Assembly: GCA_025359065.1 (NCBI GenBank) | Contig: JANYHM010000073.1 | Span: 1-62,223, forward strand | Source of the DNA: Synechococcales cyanobacterium GL140_1_metabinner_5_sub | GTDB taxonomy: Bacteria; Cyanobacteriota; Cyanobacteriia; Cyanobacteriales; Chamaesiphonaceae | Length of the DNA: 62,223 nt | Direction: 5' to 3' | Shown: piece by piece, positions 46,503-56,328 of the stretch | Numbering within the stretch: the first letter of the stretch is position 1 | Layout: every line of letters starts with the position of its first letter | Made by a program: the position numbers and the translations under genes | The notes under the pieces: model-generated | What the model saw: only the letters and a program-made list of their open reading frames with translations | What the model was told of the DNA's origin: nothing | The model's database searches: none

Positions 46503-48254
46503 ATGGATGCCGCTACTTACCTTAAGACTCAACTCTCTTTGGCATTGCAGGCAGCCTTTGGGGCAGAGTATGCCGAGGCTGATCCTATGCTGGTGCCTGC
46601 AAGTAATCCACAGTTTGGTGACTATCAGGCCAATGTGGCTATGGGTTTGGTCAAGAAGTTAGGGCAATCACCGAGATTGATCGCTCAACAAGTAGTAGAT
46701 AAGCTAGATGTTTCTGCCGTTTGTGTGCCACCGAATATTGCCGGGCCGGGGTTTATTAATTTTCTATTGGCTCCTGATTATTTGGCAGGAGAGATTCGAT
46801 CGATTCATCAAGACCCTCGGTTAGGAGTAGCCAAAATCTCTCAGCCGCAAAAAATTGTGGTGGATTTCTCTAGCCCCAATATTGCCAAAGAAATGCACGT
46901 CGGACATCTGCGATCGACCATTATTGGTGACTGTATCGCCAAGGTACTAGAATTTCGGGGTCACAATGTACTGCGGCTAAACCATGTAGGCGATTGGGGC
47001 ACTCAGTTTGGCATGTTAATTTGCTATTTACAAGAAGTCTATCCCAGTGCTTTAGATACAGCAGATGCTTTAGATATTGGAGATTTGGTGACTTTTTACA
47101 AGCAGGCTAAGATCCGGTTTGATGAAGATGAGGCTTTCCAGACAGCAGCCCGCCAAAAGGTGGTGGAGTTACAGGCTGGGGAAGAGTTGACTATTAAGGC
47201 ATGGAAATTATTGTGTGAACAGTCTCGACGAGAGTTTCAGGTGATCTACGATCGGCTGGGGGTAACTTTAACTGAGCGAGGAGAATCTTTTTATAACCCC
47301 TATTTAGCCGAGACTGTAGCAGAATTGGATGCTCTGCAATTGGTGGAGGTCAGTGAAGGCGCTAAATGTGTTTTCACTGAGGGCTTCACTAATAGAGAAG
47401 GCGATCCGCTGCCGCTAATTATTCAAAAATCTGATGGTGGCTACAATTACGCCACTACTGACCTAGCGGCAGTGCGCTATCGAATTCGACAAGACCAAGC
47501 CGATCGGGTGATCTATATTACTGATGCTGGTCAAGGGAATCATTTTGCGCAGTTTTTCCAGGTGGCCAACAAGGCCAAGTGGATTCCGGCTAGCACCGAG
47601 ATTATCCATGTGCCCTTTGGTTTGGTGCAGGGCGATGATGGCAAAAGGTTAAAGACTCGATCGGGTGATAATGTCAAACTCAAAGAGTTACTAGATGAAG
47701 CAGTTGATCGAGCAAGACAAGATCTTACCCAGCGCTTAGCTGCCGAAGAACGCAGTGAAACACTAGAGTTTATTGAAAATGCTGCTCAAACTACTGGTTT
47801 GGGGGCGGTAAAGTATGCAGATCTCAGTCAAAACCGGCTCAGTAACTATATTTTTAGTTTCGATAAAATGCTTGCACTGCAAGGTAACACGGCTCCTTAT
47901 ATGTTGTATGCCTATGTGCGGGTACAAGGCATTGGTCGCAAAGGCAACATTGACTGGAATGCTGTTCAGACTACTAAAGTAGTATTAACCGAAGGGAGTG
48001 AACAGGTTTTGGCCAAACATTTGCTGCAATTTGATACGACTCTGGCAGAACTAGAGCGAGATTTGTATCCCAATCGGCTTTGTCAGTATTTGTTCGAGCT
48101 GAGTCAGAAGTTCAACCAATTCTTTGATCGCTGCCCAGTTCTTACTGCTAGCGCAGAAATTAAGGTGTCACGGTTGATTCTTTGTGATTTGACGGCGCGG
48201 ACTCTAAAGCTGGGACTGGATCTATTGGGAATTGAGGTACTCGATCGTATGTAA
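46503..48254 (+). CDS. argS: Arginyl-tRNA synthetase
   Basis: Charges tRNA-Arg. The 583 residues comprise the N-terminal ArgRS domain (1-95), the catalytic Rossmann domain with [21 protein letters not shown] split around the HIGH-like HVGH, the degenerate KMSKS loop ([11 protein letters not shown]) and a C-terminal anticodon-binding helix bundle (DALRPS type). Intact and full length. Confidence 0.97.
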   Translation: MDAATYLKTQLSLALQAAFGAEYAEADPMLVPASNPQFGDYQANVAMGLVKKLGQSPRLIAQQVVDKLDVSAVCVPPNIAGPGFINFLLAPDYLAGEIRSIHQDPRLGVAKISQPQKIVVDFSSPNIAKEMHVGHLRSTIIGDCIAKVLEFRGHNVLRLNHVGDWGTQFGMLICYLQEVYPSALDTADALDIGDLVTFYKQAKIRFDEDEAFQTAARQKVVELQAGEELTIKAWKLLCEQSRREFQVIYDRLGVTLTERGESFYNPYLAETVAELDALQLVEVSEGAKCVFTEGFTNREGDPLPLIIQKSDGGYNYATTDLAAVRYRIRQDQADRVIYITDAGQGNHFAQFFQVANKAKWIPASTEIIHVPFGLVQGDDGKRLKTRSGDNVKLKELLDEAVDRARQDLTQRLAAEERSETLEFIENAAQTTGLGAVKYADLSQNRLSNYIFSFDKMLALQGNTAPYMLYAYVRVQGIGRKGNIDWNAVQTTKVVLTEGSEQVLAKHLLQFDTTLAELERDLYPNRLCQYLFELSQKFNQFFDRCPVLTASAEIKVSRLILCDLTARTLKLGLDLLGIEVLDRM

Positions 48255-48313
48255 GTAGCAATGCTCAATTAAATGTAAGATGTATCAACCTGAACCCCTT
48301 GCCTAGGCAAATA

Positions 48314-50077
48314 ATGCAACGATTCAATCTCAATATCTTTAAACAGTTTTGGTCGATCGCTAAGTTCTATTGGTCTAGCGCAGAAAAATGGCGGGCGCGG
48401 GGTCTACTACTCTTAGTGGTCATTTTGTCTCTGGGCTATACTGGACTGAGTGTAATGCTCAACAGCAAGCGTGGTGAGCTAATTTCAGCTCTGTCAGCCA
48501 AAAATGAAGGGCGGTTTTGGCAGACTATTTTGGTCTTTGTGGGTATCTTGGTAGTCTACGCCCCACTCTACGCTGGCTATGTTTATTTACGCGATCGGCT
48601 AGGTTTACAGTGGCGGCAGTGGTTGACTGATCATTTTATTGATCGATACTTTAAAAATCGGGCATTCTACAACCTCAATCAGGCTGCTAATATCGATAAC
48701 CCCGATCAGCGGATTGCTGAAGATGTCAAGAGTTTTACCCATGAATCTTTGCACATACTGCTAGCGGTGGTAGATTCTGGCTTGGCGATCGGGGCTTTTA
48801 GTAGCGTGCTGTGGGGAATTTCTAAACCCTTGATCGGATTTTTGATCCTTTATGCTCTGATTGGGACTTTGACTACCGTAGGAGTTTTTGGGCAGCCTCT
48901 GATGCGGCTAAATTTTGAGCAGCTCAAGAAAGAGGCCGATTTTCGGTTTAGTTTGGTGCGGGTGCGAGAAAACGCTGAAGCGATCGCTTTTTATCAGGGT
49001 GAGCAGTATGAATCAGCGCAAATCAAAGGTCGCTTTGTGGAGGTTTTCGATAACTTAAAGCGCCTGATATTTTGGGAGCTGAATCTAAATATTTTGACTA
49101 ACGCCTATGAATTTATTCCTTTTGTGTTACCAGCGATCGTGGTGGCTCCAGGGATTTTTGCTGGGGAGTTAGAAATCGGTAAAGTCACCGAAGCTCAGGG
49201 CGCTTTTATTCGGGTCTTTTTCTCGCTGAACCTAATTGTGGCACGCTTTCAGTCTTTGACTAGTTTTGGAGCGGGCGTGGAGCGGCTATATACATTTTTA
49301 CAGTCTTTAGAAAGCTGTGGTGCAATCTCTGCGGTGAACGACACAGAGTCTAATGAGGCCAAGAAATCTTCTGGGGAATCTTCTGGGATTGAGCCAACAA
49401 CTATTAAAACCGCAACAGCCGATCGATTAGCATTAGAGAATATGACCCTTCAAACCCCCAATGGTCAAAGAACTTTGGTAGCAGATCTTTCGATAAATTT
49501 GTCTCGGGGTCAAGGTCTGTTAGTTCGAGGTCCTAGTGGCTGTGGCAAAAGCTCTTTGCTGCGATCGATCGTTGGTTTATGGGATACAGGCAGCGGCACT
49601 ATTCTACGACCACCTCTAGACCAAATGTTGTTTTTACCCCAAAAGCCCTATATGGTTTTGGGTACATTGCGCGATCAGCTATTGTATCCCAAGGTAGATA
49701 TGGAGGTTGATGATCAGCACCTGCGGCAGATTTTGTTGCAGGTAAACTTACCAGATTTGGAGCAAATACACGGTGGATTTGATGCTGAGCAAAATTGGGG
49801 TGAAGTGCTATCTTTGGGTGAACAACAGCGGCTAATTTTTGCCCGTTTATTACTCAATAAACCTAGCTATGCCATTTTAGATGAGGCCACTAGTGCTCTA
49901 GATCCTCAGAATGAAAAGAAGCTCTATGAACAGCTTCAGGCATCTGGGATGACTTTTTTGAGTGTGGGACATCGGGAAAGCTTGAGTGATTATCACCGAT
50001 CAATTTTAGATTTGACTGCGGCTCAAACATGGTCACTCAGTTCTTCCAAAACAACTGAAGCTTTGGCCAATTCCTAA
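48314..50077 (+). CDS. ABC transporter, fused permease and ATPase (SbmA/BacA-like)
   Basis: A 587-residue protein. The membrane half (about 1-330) has six spans and the ABC_membrane_2 features RDRLGLQWRQWLTDHFI and NPDQRIAEDVKSF of the SbmA/BacA/peroxisomal group. The ATPase half has Walker A RGPSGCGKSSLLRS, signature LSLGEQQRLIFARLL and Walker B YAILDEATSALD. The frame opens with TTG at 48299, but the ATG at 48314 is the likelier start. The substrate is unknown; related proteins move peptides, cobalamin or fatty acyl groups. It ends one base before the convergent next gene. Confidence 0.9.
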   Translation: MQRFNLNIFKQFWSIAKFYWSSAEKWRARGLLLLVVILSLGYTGLSVMLNSKRGELISALSAKNEGRFWQTILVFVGILVVYAPLYAGYVYLRDRLGLQWRQWLTDHFIDRYFKNRAFYNLNQAANIDNPDQRIAEDVKSFTHESLHILLAVVDSGLAIGAFSSVLWGISKPLIGFLILYALIGTLTTVGVFGQPLMRLNFEQLKKEADFRFSLVRVRENAEAIAFYQGEQYESAQIKGRFVEVFDNLKRLIFWELNLNILTNAYEFIPFVLPAIVVAPGIFAGELEIGKVTEAQGAFIRVFFSLNLIVARFQSLTSFGAGVERLYTFLQSLESCGAISAVNDTESNEAKKSSGESSGIEPTTIKTATADRLALENMTLQTPNGQRTLVADLSINLSRGQGLLVRGPSGCGKSSLLRSIVGLWDTGSGTILRPPLDQMLFLPQKPYMVLGTLRDQLLYPKVDMEVDDQHLRQILLQVNLPDLEQIHGGFDAEQNWGEVLSLGEQQRLIFARLLLNKPSYAILDEATSALDPQNEKKLYEQLQASGMTFLSVGHRESLSDYHRSILDLTAAQTWSLSSSKTTEALANS

Positions 50078-51040
50078 TTATTTAACTACGCCAATCTCAG
50101 CAATTACTGGTAAATGGTCTGATCCTATGTAGCTGCCAGATTTCATGGCGATTGTCCGCAGTTCAAACTTGCCAGATCTGATAAAAATATAATCGATCGG
50201 CACCGAGAGCCAGGGCTGTAAGAACTCTGGTAAAGCTCTAATTTTCATCGGCGACCAAGTAGGAATCACCCCAAAACCCTGACGAGCGTTATCTAATCTA
50301 GATTTTTCTACAAACTTATGATAAAAAGGCGACCACATACTAATGTTAAAATCTCCGCCCATAATTAGTGGCGCGGCGGAGCCAGATAAGTACTCAGCTA
50401 AGTTATCTAACTGTTCATTTCGAGCTAGGAATTGTTCTTTTGACTGTGGTGAAGATGGATGAGTGGCAATTACTGTGAATGCTCGATCGCCTTGGCGTAA
50501 ATTCTCAATAATGGTTGTATTATAATATTTTGGATTATTGGAGAGAACCATAGTGCCATTGAGATCGAGCTTAGTATAGATTACCGCTTGGCTGTGGCGA
50601 CCAACGGCAAAAGGTAAAATATCGTTCAAAGTATCTAGTTGCTGTTGCCCAGGTGTCGTAACTTCATAGAACATGGCAATATCTGGATCCTCTTTTCTTA
50701 CCAGCTCTAAGAGTGCTGGATAGTTTTGGTTATGGTTCCAAACGTTACAGGAAAAGACTTTGAGGAAGGAGGTAGATTGATGATTTGTGGGCAGATACCA
50801 AGTCAACAAATTGGCTGAAAGTATCGAGACACAAACCAATCCTATCAAAAACAAGTGCTTGCGCCGACCGATTGCAATTAATCCCAGTAATATTAAAGAG
50901 CCTACCCAGTACTGAATCTGAAAATGCGACAGTCTCTCTAGTAGAAAAGTATAGCCCCATACTGAACTCCCTACAGCTACAGATACCAAACACATTAGTA
51001 ATCCTACAGCTATTGTTGCCAATTTCTTAGTCCAAGCCAT
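50078..51040 (-). CDS. Membrane-anchored endonuclease/exonuclease/phosphatase family protein
   Basis: A 320-residue protein with three hydrophobic segments within the first 80 residues, then a soluble EEP domain. The catalytic motifs are SCNVWNHNQNYPALLELV (metal-binding asparagine), EDPDIAMFYEV (glutamate), GGDFNISMWSPFYHKF and GSDHLPVIAEI. The general layout matches the YafD-like family. The substrate may be a phosphodiester or phospholipid and cannot be chosen. Its stop is directly adjacent to that of the convergent ABC gene, leaving no spacer. Confidence 0.85.
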   Translation of the reverse strand: MAWTKKLATIAVGLLMCLVSVAVGSSVWGYTFLLERLSHFQIQYWVGSLILLGLIAIGRRKHLFLIGLVCVSILSANLLTWYLPTNHQSTSFLKVFSCNVWNHNQNYPALLELVRKEDPDIAMFYEVTTPGQQQLDTLNDILPFAVGRHSQAVIYTKLDLNGTMVLSNNPKYYNTTIIENLRQGDRAFTVIATHPSSPQSKEQFLARNEQLDNLAEYLSGSAAPLIMGGDFNISMWSPFYHKFVEKSRLDNARQGFGVIPTWSPMKIRALPEFLQPWLSVPIDYIFIRSGKFELRTIAMKSGSYIGSDHLPVIAEIGVVK

Positions 51041-51053
51041 ATTATTTACTATT

Positions 51054-51218
51054 TTAATGATCGATGAAACTGACTAATGGCTGCTCCAGTGCCACTCGGG
51101 GCATATAGCCATCGCCCCGACCATCCCGGAGCTGACAATAATCTTCCCAAGAGCCAAGAAGTCTTAAGACTGAGCCAACCGGAATTTGAATGCGATCGGC
51201 AGAAACCACTGCTTGCAT
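51054..51218 (-). pseudogene. Uma2-family nuclease remnant (N-terminus only)
   Basis: A 54-codon frame encodes MQAVVSADRIQIPVGSVLRL, then GSWEDYCQLRDGRGDGYMPR. The GSWxDYxxLxxxRGDxxxPR pattern is the N-terminal block of cyanobacterial Uma2 (DUF820) proteins, which are PD-(D/E)XK-like and about 190 residues long. After that block the frame changes into an unrelated short tail and stops, so about three quarters of the gene is missing. It could be a short live gene, but a decayed copy is more likely. Confidence 0.5.
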
Positions 51219-51324
51219 AATTACCACCTAAGATTTAAGGGAACTAGAAACAATCGACCATAGATTGATTAATCTTTCCTGCTATCATAACCAACCAAGA
51301 GAAATATTTAGCTCATGCCAAATC

Positions 51325-51362
51325 AAAAATCGGAGGCTTACTCAGTAAACCCCCGATTTTTT
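51325..51362 (-). terminator. Terminator of the psaF-psaJ-psaL operon
   Basis: AAAAATCGG at 51325-51333 pairs with CCGATTTTTT ending at 51362. Inner pairs GG/CC and TTACT/AGTAA surround a single C, so nearly the whole 38 bases are base-paired. The run of T on the minus strand follows the stem. It lies 30 bases past the psaL stop. Confidence 0.88.
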
Positions 51363-51391
51363 GCGGAAACAGTTGCGTTAACAAATCATCC

Positions 51392-51865
51392 TTAAAAAGG
51401 AGCCAAGCTGTTAAGCATTGGGATATTTGACAACAGCAACCAAGCAAACACCGCACCGCCAGCTCCACCCAGCAAAAACATGCCAGTGAACTCATTCCAG
51501 CCATTTTGGGTGCTGAGTTCAGTAGGAACTTTAGCCACCGCAACACTAGTTAGAGGTGGACCGGGCTTAACGCTGGCATATAGTGAGAGGCAAGCAGTCA
51601 AAATGACCACCAAACCAATACTGGCTAACAAACCAGCTACATGAGCATTTGCGGTATTCCGTTGAGGACCCAACAAAGTGAAAGGACCAACCAACAAATA
51701 TCCGTGAGCCATGCCGACTTCTAGGCCACGCCGACCAGCGGACAGACCTTGACGGTAAGCGGGTAGGCCGCTAATAAATGCTTTGACGATACCGGCAGAG
51801 TTAACTGGGGTAGCCAAGTTACTAATTTGGCTATCACCAGCATTTGTTACTGCTTGATTAGGCAT
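51392..51865 (-). CDS. psaL: Photosystem I subunit XI
   Basis: Oligomerisation subunit of photosystem I. The 157 residues have two or three membrane spans and the conserved KAFISGLPAYRQGLSAGRRG and LEVGMAHGYLLVGPFTLLGP blocks with chlorophyll ligands. The C-terminal hydrophobic segment is GGAGGAVFAWLLLSNIPML. It lies 15 bases after psaJ on the same strand, and no psaI is seen beside it. Placement after psaF-psaJ, rather than with psaI, is the arrangement reported for cyanobacteria with tetrameric PSI. Confidence 0.96.
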   Translation of the reverse strand: MPNQAVTNAGDSQISNLATPVNSAGIVKAFISGLPAYRQGLSAGRRGLEVGMAHGYLLVGPFTLLGPQRNTANAHVAGLLASIGLVVILTACLSLYASVKPGPPLTSVAVAKVPTELSTQNGWNEFTGMFLLGGAGGAVFAWLLLSNIPMLNSLAPF

Positions 51866-51880
51866 AGAAAACCTCTGAGT

Positions 51881-52006
51881 CTACAATGGGTGGAATAACA
51901 AGTCGGGGAAGAAGCGATTGAATTCAATCAAAATCCCAGCGGTGATGGTCATCCACAGGGTAGCCACAACCGGCGCAGTGCTTAAAAACTTAACGAAGTA
52001 ATTCAT
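51881..52006 (-). CDS. psaJ: Photosystem I subunit IX
   Basis: A 41-residue one-helix protein, [20 protein letters not shown] at the start, then the very conserved tail [15 protein letters not shown]. PsaJ sits next to PsaF at the edge of the complex and binds chlorophyll. The gene lies between psaF (37 bases upstream) and psaL (15 bases downstream). It is too short for many gene finders, but the identification is certain from sequence. Confidence 0.98.
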   Translation of the reverse strand: MNYFVKFLSTAPVVATLWMTITAGILIEFNRFFPDLLFHPL

Positions 52007-52043
52007 GATCCTCCAAAATTAAAAAACTGAATATAAACCGCTG

Positions 52044-52541
52044 CTAACGAGGAGAAACGGTAATTTCGGATTCTTTGGCCAACAGTTCGCCCGAGGCAAA
52101 CTCTTTAAAAGCAGCCAACGGCCATAGAGGGCCTTGAGCTACGCAGCTAATTGCCAAAGGAAGATCGATGATGATTTCCTTTTCTTCCGCACTGCCGCTT
52201 TTGCGAGCTGCAATGATATAGGCTCTGCCAACCCAACCAATCCAGCCCGCGATGTATAAGAACATCAAGCCAGGAATGATAAAGTCACCAGCCCGATCGA
52301 GCCGACCATCCACAATTAAGTGGGGCAGACCTTCGGGGCCGCACAAAGCCTGGGAATAACGCTCAAAGCGCTTCTTGCCAGATTCAGGATCGTTGGTAGT
52401 ATTCCGGGCGGTGGCAGCGCGCTGCTGGAAGGCCGCAGACTCGCTACAGGGAACCAAACCGGCTACTTCGGCAGCATCTACTGCTGGGGCAAAGTTGAGC
52501 CACAGACAGACTGCAAAAACAAAAGCTAAAATTTTTCGCAT
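52044..52541 (-). CDS. psaF: Photosystem I subunit III
   Basis: Lumenal and membrane subunit beside PsaJ; in plants it docks plastocyanin. The 165-residue precursor has a signal peptide (1-24, ending AVDAA), the conserved lumenal block [14 protein letters not shown] with [20 protein letters not shown], and a membrane helix near [20 protein letters not shown]. The frame opens upstream at 52601, but the ATG at 52541 ([10 protein letters not shown]) gives a normal signal peptide. First gene of psaF-psaJ-psaL, divergent from tsaD. Confidence 0.97.
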   Translation of the reverse strand: MRKILAFVFAVCLWLNFAPAVDAAEVAGLVPCSESAAFQQRAATARNTTNDPESGKKRFERYSQALCGPEGLPHLIVDGRLDRAGDFIIPGLMFLYIAGWIGWVGRAYIIAARKSGSAEEKEIIIDLPLAISCVAQGPLWPLAAFKEFASGELLAKESEITVSPR

Positions 52542-52698
52542 CGAGATTGTTTCCTTTTGCAACAAAACAAAAAGTTTTATGTAGTAAATGCCCGAAGGCA
52601 TCTGGGGTTTAGAAGTCTATAACTCGCTGTAGTAGCCAAACTTCAAAATTAGGCTATTGTAGAAAAGCACAGAACTCCCGATCGTAAAATAACAGCAA

Positions 52699-53748
52699 AT
52701 GCCTACAGTGCTCGCTATTGAAACAAGTTGTGACGAAACTTCGGTCTCGGTTGTAAAGAACCGTGAAGTTCTCAGCTTGGTAACAGCCACTCAAATCTTG
52801 AGCCACCAGCCCTTTGGCGGCGTGGTGCCCGAGTTAGCTTCCCGTGAACATTTAGAAACAGTAAATTATTCGATCGAGCAGGCACTCACCGAGTCGGGCT
52901 TAGATTGGACAGGCATTGATGGCATTGCAGTTACGGCGGCTCCGGGTTTGATTGGCTCCTTACTCATTGGTATCACCGCAGCCAAAACGTTGGCGATGAT
53001 TTATGGGAAGCCGCTAATCGGAGTGCATCATCTGGAAGGCCACATCTACGCCAACTACCTCAGCGAACCAGATTTACAGCCACCTTTCTTGAGCCTGCTG
53101 GTTTCGGGTGGACATACTAGCTTGATCCATGTAAAAGATTGCGGAGTCTACGAAATTTTAGGTGAGACGCGGGATGATGCGGCGGGCGAGGCTTTTGACA
53201 AGGTGGCGAGATTGTTGAAGCTAGAGTATCCAGGAGGGCCAGTGATCGATCGACTGGCTAAATCTGGCGATCCACTCAAATATCCTTTGCCTCAAGGCAA
53301 TGTCTCTTTACCAACAGGCGGCTTTCATCCCTACGACACCAGCTTCAGTGGCTTAAAAACAGCGGTGCTCAGACTGGTGCAAAAACTAGAAACCACAGAA
53401 ACAGAAATGCCGGTGGCCGATATTGCGGCCAGTTTTCAGCAGAGCGTAGCGCTGGCTTTGACCAAACGGGTCAGTAACTGTGTGCGTGATTTTGGCCTAA
53501 AGACGGTGACGGTAGGTGGCGGAGTAGCAGCCAATACCGGGCTGCGTCAACACCTACAACAGGCCGCAGAAAAACAGGGCTGGCGGGTAATTTTTCCGCC
53601 GATGAAATTTTGTACAGACAATGCGGCAATGATTGGCTGTGCGGCAGCAGAGCATTTCAGGTTGGGTCATCGATCGAGCTTAAACTTAGCTGCCCAATCA
53701 CGATTATCTATTACTGACGTGATGCGTCTTTACGAAATATCGGAATGA
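52699..53748 (+). CDS. tsaD: tRNA N6-threonylcarbamoyladenosine transferase TsaD
   Basis: Transfers the threonylcarbamoyl group to A37 of ANN-decoding tRNAs. The 349 residues carry LAIETSCDETSVSVV at the N-terminus, the metal ligands in HHLEGHIYANYL, the nucleotide-binding LLVSGGHTSLI and a late aspartate in FCTDNAAMIG. It is divergent from psaF, an adjacency also seen in other cyanobacteria. Confidence 0.97.
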   Translation: MPTVLAIETSCDETSVSVVKNREVLSLVTATQILSHQPFGGVVPELASREHLETVNYSIEQALTESGLDWTGIDGIAVTAAPGLIGSLLIGITAAKTLAMIYGKPLIGVHHLEGHIYANYLSEPDLQPPFLSLLVSGGHTSLIHVKDCGVYEILGETRDDAAGEAFDKVARLLKLEYPGGPVIDRLAKSGDPLKYPLPQGNVSLPTGGFHPYDTSFSGLKTAVLRLVQKLETTETEMPVADIAASFQQSVALALTKRVSNCVRDFGLKTVTVGGGVAANTGLRQHLQQAAEKQGWRVIFPPMKFCTDNAAMIGCAAAEHFRLGHRSSLNLAAQSRLSITDVMRLYEISE

Positions 53749-53795
53749 ATCAAAGATACAATCATTCGTGGATAAACTTAACCACGGTCTGCCAA

Positions 53796-55115
53796 TTATT
53801 TTATGGATGGCAAATCAGTATAGCTAGTCTTCATCTCCGTTAACATATCCACCACCAGTGACTCCAGTTTACTTACCGTTTGCCCCTTTTGTAACTCTGC
53901 CCCCAAAGCCTCTATAAAATTCTCTGCTAACCTTTTAGCCAACTTGCCATTCTGTGGATCATTAAGGCTTTTGGTTAGCCCCAAATATAATGCCTCCGAA
54001 ACCTGACGCACTATTTGATCAATCAACTGGTGCGGAGCCTCCGCAAAACCCGGAATAAGCTTTAAATTCTGAAAGGCCGGGGAATCAATCGAAGCCTTCT
54101 GTACCAAAGTCGAAACAATCTCTTCTAAATCTGGCTGAATCTTCGGCAATACCCGATAGATAGCAATTTCTAAAATAATCTGAGCGATCGCCTCCACCTC
54201 GTTCACATCATTCAAATCCACATAAGGGCGCAGCAGCCGAGTCGTAATCAACTGCGTCGCCGTGCCACTTTTAATCGCCCCTTGCGCCTGATTCAATACC
54301 TGATTAATCACCACCTGAGTCAACTCATCAGCAAACTCATTCACAAACCTAGTATTTAGCTGATTCTGAAGGTAATTAAGATCAATCAATCTGGCCTGAT
54401 GCCAGCGAATTGCTAACGGTATGATCCTCACCAGCCTCACCAGTGGTAAAATCAGCAGCCAATCATACCAGCGATCAAGTCCTGCCGATCGCCAGCTCAA
54501 CCGAGAATTCTGCTGTCGCATCCGCCGTAAGCGCAACAACAAATCTAGTAAGAAAACTGCCCCAAACCCCAAATCAATCAACCAGAAATGATCGATCGGC
54601 TCACCATCTTCACCAATTTCTCGAAAATAATTAATATCAAACAATGGGCGAATCTGCTGGTCGAAAAAAGCTATTTCTGATGTTTTTTTAGTCCCAGTGA
54701 AATTTGCCTCGCTCCAAAAAAACCGAAAAGCCTCCTTAGAAGACTCTTTACCGGTATGGTCACGCAGCCGATTTTTGATTTTCTCTAGAGCACCACTTTT
54801 ACCGGCACCCTGAAAAGGATTGGTTTCAACAGTTTGGATACTTTGGTCTACTAGCTCTTTCAGAGTAGCCGCCGATTGCAGCTTTTGCTGTTTAAATCGA
54901 TCGACCGTCGCCAAATACTTGGTAGTTTCCCGATGGGGTTCAATGCCCTTTAGCGGGTCATAAACCTTCGTCAGAGCAGGTAAATAGCGAAAATATAAAT
55001 TGCGCCAGGGTATATAGCTGAGGTCAAACAACACCCAGCTAAAATTGACAGCAATCAAAATTGCCAGACCTCTTTCCCACCAAAGATTTTTATCTGTCGA
55101 TCGATCATCTAACAT
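53796..55115 (-). CDS. Unknown membrane protein
   Basis: A 439-residue protein I do not recognise. Hydrophobic segments lie at about residues 13-33 (ERGLAILIAVNFSWVLFDL), 172-190 (FWLIDLGFGAVFLLDLLLRL) and 213-232 (WYDWLLILPLVRLVRIIPLA). The 140 residues between the first two are soluble and charged. The C-terminal 200 residues are helical, with repeated amphipathic stretches such as INQVLNQAQGAIKSGTATQL. The WYDWLLILPLVRLVRIIPL segment recalls the voltage-sensor-like helices of ion-transport proteins, but no pore motif is seen. Convergent with tsaD. Confidence 0.7.
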   Translation of the reverse strand: MLDDRSTDKNLWWERGLAILIAVNFSWVLFDLSYIPWRNLYFRYLPALTKVYDPLKGIEPHRETTKYLATVDRFKQQKLQSAATLKELVDQSIQTVETNPFQGAGKSGALEKIKNRLRDHTGKESSKEAFRFFWSEANFTGTKKTSEIAFFDQQIRPLFDINYFREIGEDGEPIDHFWLIDLGFGAVFLLDLLLRLRRMRQQNSRLSWRSAGLDRWYDWLLILPLVRLVRIIPLAIRWHQARLIDLNYLQNQLNTRFVNEFADELTQVVINQVLNQAQGAIKSGTATQLITTRLLRPYVDLNDVNEVEAIAQIILEIAIYRVLPKIQPDLEEIVSTLVQKASIDSPAFQNLKLIPGFAEAPHQLIDQIVRQVSEALYLGLTKSLNDPQNGKLAKRLAENFIEALGAELQKGQTVSKLESLVVDMLTEMKTSYTDLPSIK

Positions 55116-55136
55116 TGATATTTGCTCTCATCAAAA

Positions 55137-55161
55137 AAGGATAGGCGATCAGCCTATCCTT
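55137..55161 (-). terminator. Terminator of gap2
   Basis: On the minus strand GGATAGGC pairs with GCCTATCC around a 5-base loop (stem bases 55139-55146 and 55152-55159) and TTTTTT follows. It lies 26 bases past the gap2 stop and just before the start of the next minus-strand gene. Confidence 0.9.
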
Positions 55162-55186
55162 AGTTAAACAAAATATGCAGGGAAAA

Positions 55187-56200
55187 TTACTTAACCCAGT
55201 TTTTGCCCACAATTTCAGCCAAGTCTACAACGCGCTGGCTATAGCCCCACTCATTGTCGTACCAAGCTACGACCTTCACCATATCGTCGCCCATCACCAT
55301 GGTTAGGCTAGAATCAATAATCGAAGAAGCATCACAGCCCTTGTAGTCGCTAGAAACTAACGGTAAATCGTTATATTCCAAAATGCCTTTCATTGGGCCT
55401 TCAGCCGCAGATTTGAGTGCTTCGTTGACTTCTTCTTTGAAAGTCTTCTTCTCAACGTTGATTACCAAATCAACTACCGAGACGTTGGGAGTAGGCACCC
55501 GTAAAGCAATGCCATTCAACTTGCCCTTCAGCTCAGGAAGAACCAAAGCTACCGCTTTCGCAGCACCAGTAGAAGTAGGTACGATGTTCATGGCCGCTGC
55601 TCTGGCACGACGTAAATCGCGGTGGGAAGCATCTAGCAATCTTTGGTCGCCAGTGTAACTGTGAGTGGTGGTCATTACGCCTTTGATGATCCCAAACTTG
55701 TCGTTTAAGACCTTAGCAAAAGGAGCTAAACAGTTAGTTGTGCAGCTTGCATTACTAATAATGTTGTGCTTGTTGTGGTCGTATTGGTCAGCGTTTACAC
55801 CAACAACAAAAGTACCATCTTCGTCTTTACCAGGAGCTGTAATCAACACCTTTTTGGCACCAGCTTTAATGTGCTTACCAGCACCTTCTTTGCTGATAAA
55901 TACACCAGTAGATTCGATGATCAAATCGATTTCCCATTCTTTCCAAGGTAGGTTTTCTGGGTTGCGATCGGATACGCACTTAATGGTTTTGCCATTGACG
56001 GTGATGGTATTGTCATCGGCACTGATTTCGGCGTTAAAACGACCCAGCATGGTGTCGTACTTCAACAAGTGGGCATTAGTCCGAGGGTCGGACGTGTCAT
56101 TGATCCCCACAATTTCCAGAAAACTGTCGCTTCTGCCAGCCCAACAACGTAGGAAGTTCCGACCGATGCGCCCAAAACCATTAATGGCAACTCTAATCAC
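55187..56200 (-). CDS. gap2: Glyceraldehyde-3-phosphate dehydrogenase, Calvin-cycle type
   Basis: Reduces 1,3-bisphosphoglycerate, using NADPH or NADH. The 337 residues start [19 protein letters not shown] (dinucleotide binding) and carry the catalytic cysteine in [16 protein letters not shown]. Further conserved blocks are [39 protein letters not shown] and [15 protein letters not shown]. The [11 protein letters not shown] stretch and sequence style are those of cyanobacterial Gap2 rather than glycolytic Gap1. A terminator follows it. Confidence 0.94.
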   Translation of the reverse strand: MIRVAINGFGRIGRNFLRCWAGRSDSFLEIVGINDTSDPRTNAHLLKYDTMLGRFNAEISADDNTITVNGKTIKCVSDRNPENLPWKEWEIDLIIESTGVFISKEGAGKHIKAGAKKVLITAPGKDEDGTFVVGVNADQYDHNKHNIISNASCTTNCLAPFAKVLNDKFGIIKGVMTTTHSYTGDQRLLDASHRDLRRARAAAMNIVPTSTGAAKAVALVLPELKGKLNGIALRVPTPNVSVVDLVINVEKKTFKEEVNEALKSAAEGPMKGILEYNDLPLVSSDYKGCDASSIIDSSLTMVMGDDMVKVVAWYDNEWGYSQRVVDLAEIVGKNWVK

Positions 56201-56328
56201 AGATCAATATCCTCTATAGCTTAATAAAATTAAATAAAACGCTTTCGCCCAAAGATCATATCGCAAACTGTGCAGATCCATAAACTCAAATGAGTAAATA
56301 TGCCTAGCGCTCAGTTTTATCTGTTAAT

